Shown in pieces: positions 5,905 to 8,158 of a stretch of 8,158 nt of DNA. The notes under the pieces were generated by a model. The model was not told where the DNA came from and did no database searches. It was given only the letters and a program-made list of their open reading frames with translations. Each line of letters opens with the position of its first letter. Position 1 is the first letter of the stretch. The position numbers and the translations under genes were made by a program. The stretch comes from Microbacteriaceae bacterium. Its GTDB lineage: Bacteria; Actinomycetota; Actinomycetes; Actinomycetales; Microbacteriaceae. Location of the stretch: assembly GCA_025463665.1 (NCBI GenBank), contig JAODAY010000094.1, forward strand, positions 1 to 8,158, written 5' to 3'.

Positions 5905-6705
5905 TTATCGGTGCTCCTCCGTGGCTGCAGCGAGGTGTACAGATGTGTGCACAGCGATGCGCTCGACGACCTCCGTATCTACATCTGCCGTCAACACGAC
6001 GTCTGTGTAGTCGCTGATCGGCACATACCGATGGAGGGAGGTGCGACCAACCTTCGTGCTGTCCATCATGAGAACCCGGCGGCTCCCGGCCTTGAGCATG
6101 GCCCGCTTCATCAACACGATGTCTTGTTCCTGGTGATAGGTCATGTCGGTGCCCATGGTGGATGTCGACTGGAACACCACGTCGACAGCGTAGGACTCGA
6201 CGGCCGTGTCGTTCGGCACGCCGATGTAAGAGTCGTGCGTTCGTGAATACTGCCCGCCGACCACGATGAGCCGGATGTCCTCGTTCTCACGCAGCTCTTC
6301 AATGGCCGGGCGGTAGTTCGTGATGACCGTCAGTGGGCCCACATCGTTGAGAAGTCGGGCTAGTGCAAGCACGGTGGTCGAGTCATCCAGCATCACCGAC
6401 ATTCCGGGTTCCACGAACTCGATCGCCCGTCGCGCGAGCGCGAGCTTTGCCACTGCCTGCGTCTGCATCCTGAAGTCGCTGCTGCTCTCGAAGACAGTGC
6501 TCGGAAGCATCGAGACCCCACCATGAAACTTTCGCAAAATGCCGCGCCTGGCCAGATCGTCGATGTCGCGGTGAATGGTCATCAGACTCATGCCGGTAAG
6601 GGCTGCGAGGTCTGCTGCCGTCGTCGAGCTGACGCCGGCGAGGTGGTCGACAATCGCTCTCTGTCGCACGGCGCGGGTGAGTCGAGTCGTCGCGTGGTCG
6701 GTCAT
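5905..6705 (-). CDS. DeoR/GlpR-family transcriptional repressor
   Basis: This 266-residue regulator has the standard DeoR build. The N-terminal helix-turn-helix is at about 15-57 (RQRAIVDHLAG, then LTGMSLMTIHRDIDDLARRG), followed by the FHGGVS motif at 60-65. The C-terminal sugar-phosphate sensor domain is at about 81-245, with LDDSTT (106-111), ITN (128-130), GGQY (150-153), GTDM (185-188) and MDSTKVG (214-220). His45 replaces the usual Arg of the TIRRD recognition helix. The open frame extends to an ATG at 6798, but those 31 residues are unlike the family and would cover the divergent transporter promoter. I therefore start at ATG 6705. It probably represses the flanking operon and transporter and is relieved by a phosphorylated intermediate. 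Confidence 0.9.
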   Translation of the reverse strand: MTDHATTRLTRAVRQRAIVDHLAGVSSTTAADLAALTGMSLMTIHRDIDDLARRGILRKFHGGVSMLPSTVFESSSDFRMQTQAVAKLALARRAIEFVEPGMSVMLDDSTTVLALARLLNDVGPLTVITNYRPAIEELRENEDIRLIVVGGQYSRTHDSYIGVPNDTAVESYAVDVVFQSTSTMGTDMTYHQEQDIVLMKRAMLKAGSRRVLMMDSTKVGRTSLHRYVPISDYTDVVLTADVDTEVVERIAVHTSVHLAAATEEHR

Positions 6706-6711
6706 CCACAC

Positions 6712-6717
6712 ATGATA
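6712..6717 (-). promoter_or_regulatory. Possible -10 box for a leaderless DeoR transcript
   Basis: TATCAT (minus strand, 6717-6712) fits the actinobacterial TAnnnT -10 pattern. It ends 6 bases before the chosen ATG at 6705, so transcription would begin at or next to the start codon. No Shine-Dalgarno sequence precedes that ATG, which agrees with leaderless translation. No good -35 box is visible. Confidence 0.4.
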
Positions 6718-6761
6718 GCCACCCGATGACAACAAACTGGATGCGACTATTACCAAACTAC

Positions 6762-6791
6762 TTGACGGAAATACCGCTGGCAGTGTTAGTC
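6762..6791 (+). promoter_or_regulatory. Promoter of the sugar ABC transporter
   Basis: TTGACG (6762-6767) is the -35 box. The -10 lies within GTGTTAGTC (6783-6791), either TGTTAG with a 16-base spacer or TTAGTC with an 18-base spacer. From TTGAC onward it matches the operon promoter at fixed spacing, sharing GAA, TA, single C positions and GTGTTA. The leader to the ATG at 6884 would be about 85 bases. The strong -35 and weak -10 suggest a regulated promoter. Confidence 0.6.
6772..6788. promoter_or_regulatory. Degenerate copy of the DeoR-type operator in the transporter promoter
   Basis: TACCGC-TGGCA-GTGTTA has the same 17-base layout as the perfect dyad TAACAC-N5-GTGTTA at 5858-5874. One half-site is identical and the other matches at four of six positions. 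It sits at the same place relative to the TTGAC -35 box. Weaker symmetry suggests looser repression of uptake than of catabolism; this is inference. Confidence 0.5.
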
Positions 6792-6843
6792 TCGCCACAC
6801 TGAATGCACAGGCCGCCTGCTAGCCAGTCGCGCAGTCAGCGAG

Positions 6844-6877
6844 CCGTCGTCGTCGACGGGATTCCACCACTAGGAGA
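6844..6877 (+). promoter_or_regulatory. Leader hairpin and ribosome site of the binding-protein gene
   Basis: CCGTCG (6844-6849) pairs with CGACGG (6854-6859) around TCGT. The Shine-Dalgarno AGGAGA follows at 6872-6877, 6 bases before the ATG at 6884. The hairpin does not cover the ribosome site and may protect the 5' side of the mRNA. The AGGAGA fixes the start codon. Confidence 0.5.
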
Positions 6878-6883
6878 GATTCA

Positions 6884-7954
6884 ATGAAGAAAATCTATTC
6901 GCGGCTGGCGGTCGCCGCCGTGGCAACAATCGTAGCCACCACGACACTCACCGCCTGCGTCCAGCAGGCGGGGGACGCACCAGCCGATGGCGCGTACACG
7001 ATCGCATTCCTCATGCCTGACCTTGCGTCCACCCGGTACGAGCAGCAGGACAAGCCGCTGTTCGAAGCAGAGATCGCCGACCTGTGCCCCGAGTGCAAGG
7101 TCCTCTACTCAAACGCCGACGCCAGCGCCGCAACACAGCAGGAGCAGGCGAACTCGGCAATCGCCCAGGGCGTCGACGCGATTGTCATCGACGCCGTCGA
7201 CTCGACAGCAGCCGCGTCGATCGTGGTGGCCGCCAACGCCGCAGAGATCCCGATCATCGCCTACGACCGACCCATCCCCGACCAGCAAGCCGACTACTAC
7301 GTGTCGTTTGACAATGAGGGCATCGGAGAGCAGATCGCCCAGTCACTCGTCGAAAAGGTCGAGTCCGACGGCACACCCGGTGGCATCCTCATCATCAACG
7401 GGTCGCCGACCGACGCGGCGGCCGGGCTCATCAAAAAGGGCATTCATACATCGGTTGACGCCAGCGGACTCAATGTCCTGGCCGAATTCGATACGCCGGA
7501 CTGGGATCCCGCGAAAGCTCAGGAGTGGGCCAGTGGCCAGATCACGCAGTACTCCGGTGAGATTGCTGGGGTCGTTGCTGCCAACGACGGCACGGCCGGT
7601 GGCGCTATCGCCGCATTCAAGGCCGCCGGCGTATCCACCGTGCCGCCCGTCTCCGGTAACGACGCGGAAATCGCGGCGGCACAACGGATCATCGCCGGCA
7701 CCCAGTACAACACCATCTCCAAGCCCATCTCGATAGTCGCCGAAGCCGCCGCCCAGGTCGCCTACGCTTTCGCACAGGGTGAGGAAGTCAAGGGAGAGAG
7801 CGAGCTCTACGACACCCCGTCGCAGCTGTTCACCCCCGAGGTCGTCACGCTCGAGAACATCAAGAAGGTGCTCTTCGACAGCGGGATCATGGATGCGGCC
7901 GACGTATGCACCGCCGAGTACGCCGACGCGTGCGCTGCTGCAGGCATCGAGTAG
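6884..7954 (+). CDS. Xylose-type sugar ABC transporter, substrate-binding lipoprotein
   Basis: This 356-residue exported lipoprotein captures a sugar at the cell surface. The signal peptide has KK at 2-3, a hydrophobic core at 8-19 and the lipobox LTAC (22-25), so Cys25 should be lipidated. The mature part is a periplasmic-binding-protein type 1 (Peripla_BP_4) fold closest to XylF as I recall it: IAYDRPI (125-131), YVSFDNEGIGE (139-149), INGSPTDAAAGLIKKG (171-186), VAANDGTAGGAI (231-242) and SGNDAEIAAAQRI (257-269). The conserved Asp, Arg and Asn residues that hold the sugar are present. Two Cys pairs (C68/C71 in CPEC, and C342/C350) may form disulfides outside the cell. It is the first transporter gene and diverges from the DeoR gene. 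Xylose itself is possible, but no xylose isomerase is visible here. Confidence 0.93.
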   Translation: MKKIYSRLAVAAVATIVATTTLTACVQQAGDAPADGAYTIAFLMPDLASTRYEQQDKPLFEAEIADLCPECKVLYSNADASAATQQEQANSAIAQGVDAIVIDAVDSTAAASIVVAANAAEIPIIAYDRPIPDQQADYYVSFDNEGIGEQIAQSLVEKVESDGTPGGILIINGSPTDAAAGLIKKGIHTSVDASGLNVLAEFDTPDWDPAKAQEWASGQITQYSGEIAGVVAANDGTAGGAIAAFKAAGVSTVPPVSGNDAEIAAAQRIIAGTQYNTISKPISIVAEAAAQVAYAFAQGEEVKGESELYDTPSQLFTPEVVTLENIKKVLFDSGIMDAADVCTAEYADACAAAGIE

Positions 7955-7966
7955 AACCCTCACGGA

Positions 7967-7996
7967 CGGCGGCGGGACCCACAGGTACCGCCGCCG
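7967..7996 (+). other. Strong GC hairpin between binding-protein and ATPase genes
   Basis: CGGCGGCGG (7967-7975) pairs perfectly with CCGCCGCCG (7988-7996). After one G-A mismatch, ACC (7977-7979) pairs with GGT (7984-7986) around a CACA loop. There is no T-run after it, so full termination is unlikely. Such hairpins behind binding-protein genes commonly shield the upstream mRNA or cause partial termination, giving more binding protein than ATPase and permease. Confidence 0.65.
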
Positions 7997-8024
7997 CTCC
8001 TCCTAACCCTCGCAAGGAGAACCA

Positions 8025-8158
8025 GTGACGACACCAGCCAGCCCACCGAGAGAAGGCATACTCTCGCTGCAGAACATCAATAAGAACTTCGGTGCGGTCG
8101 CTGCTCTCACCGACATCAACCTCACGGTTGCCGCAGGCGAGGTCGTCGCGATCGTCGG
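8025..8158 (+). CDS. Sugar ABC transporter ATP-binding protein (5' part only)
   Basis: The first 44 codons are present; the gene runs off the window. GTG 8025 has AAGGAGA (8014-8020) just upstream. The visible part is the start of a nucleotide-binding domain: SLQNINKNFGAVAALTDINL (14-33), with the aromatic A-loop-type position at Phe22, then VAAGEVVAIVG (35-45), which stops just inside the Walker A motif. The KNFGAVAAL pattern is typical of duplicated sugar-import ATPases of the XylG/RbsA/MglA type, so the full gene is probably about 500 residues with two domains; that is inferred. A permease gene should follow outside the window. Confidence 0.9.
   Translation, partial: MTTPASPPREGILSLQNINKNFGAVAALTDINLTVAAGEVVAIV

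Noticed and set aside
5891..5905. A true CRP/GlxR binding site
   Set aside because: The spacer between TGTGA and TCAC is 5 bases rather than 6, and the outer A of the second half is missing.
6706..6798. A 31-residue N-terminal extension of the DeoR protein
   Set aside because: The extra residues are unlike the family and overlap the divergent transporter promoter; ATG 6705 places the helix-turn-helix at the usual position.
1..8158. CRISPR array, riboswitch, transposase gene or integrase gene
   Set aside because: No regularly spaced repeats, no recognisable aptamer fold and no transposase or integrase motifs were found on either strand.

Overview
The window looks like chromosomal DNA from a high-GC Gram-positive bacterium, an actinobacterium and perhaps a member of the Microbacteriaceae. 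I infer this from the G/C-rich third codon positions, the tRNA without an encoded CCA end, the GTG starts and the lipoprotein transporter. The genus cannot be fixed from the sequence alone.

Positions 1-1094 are gene-poor. They open with a complete tRNA-Gln(CUG) and a probable terminator. About 440 bases follow without a convincing gene, apart from short open stretches that read like coding debris. Then comes a minus-strand gene (559-947) broken by one missing base. The region looks like a decayed insertion zone beside a tRNA gene.

Positions 1095-5792 hold a tight minus-strand operon, transcribed right to left: a D-2-hydroxyacid dehydrogenase, a FGGY sugar kinase, a second and quite different FGGY kinase, and a histidine-phosphatase-family enzyme. 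All three junctions are 4-base stop/start overlaps (ATGA, GTGA, ATGA), so the four proteins are probably translated in a coupled way.

A DeoR-type repressor (5905-6705, minus strand) lies just upstream of the operon. On the other side of the repressor, running the opposite way, is a xylose-type ABC importer. Its lipoprotein binding protein is complete (6884-7954) and its ATPase runs off the window at 8158. A strong GC hairpin lies between the two transporter genes.

The best evidence that these parts form one system is regulatory. The operon promoter carries a perfect dyad, TAACAC-N5-GTGTTA. The transporter promoter carries a degenerate version of it at the same distance from its TTGAC -35 box. 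The simplest model is that the DeoR protein, sensing a phosphorylated sugar, represses both uptake and catabolism. The substrate is not known. The gene set (importer, two kinases, acid-forming or acid-using dehydrogenase, phosphatase) does not match a textbook pentose or tetritol pathway that I recognise.
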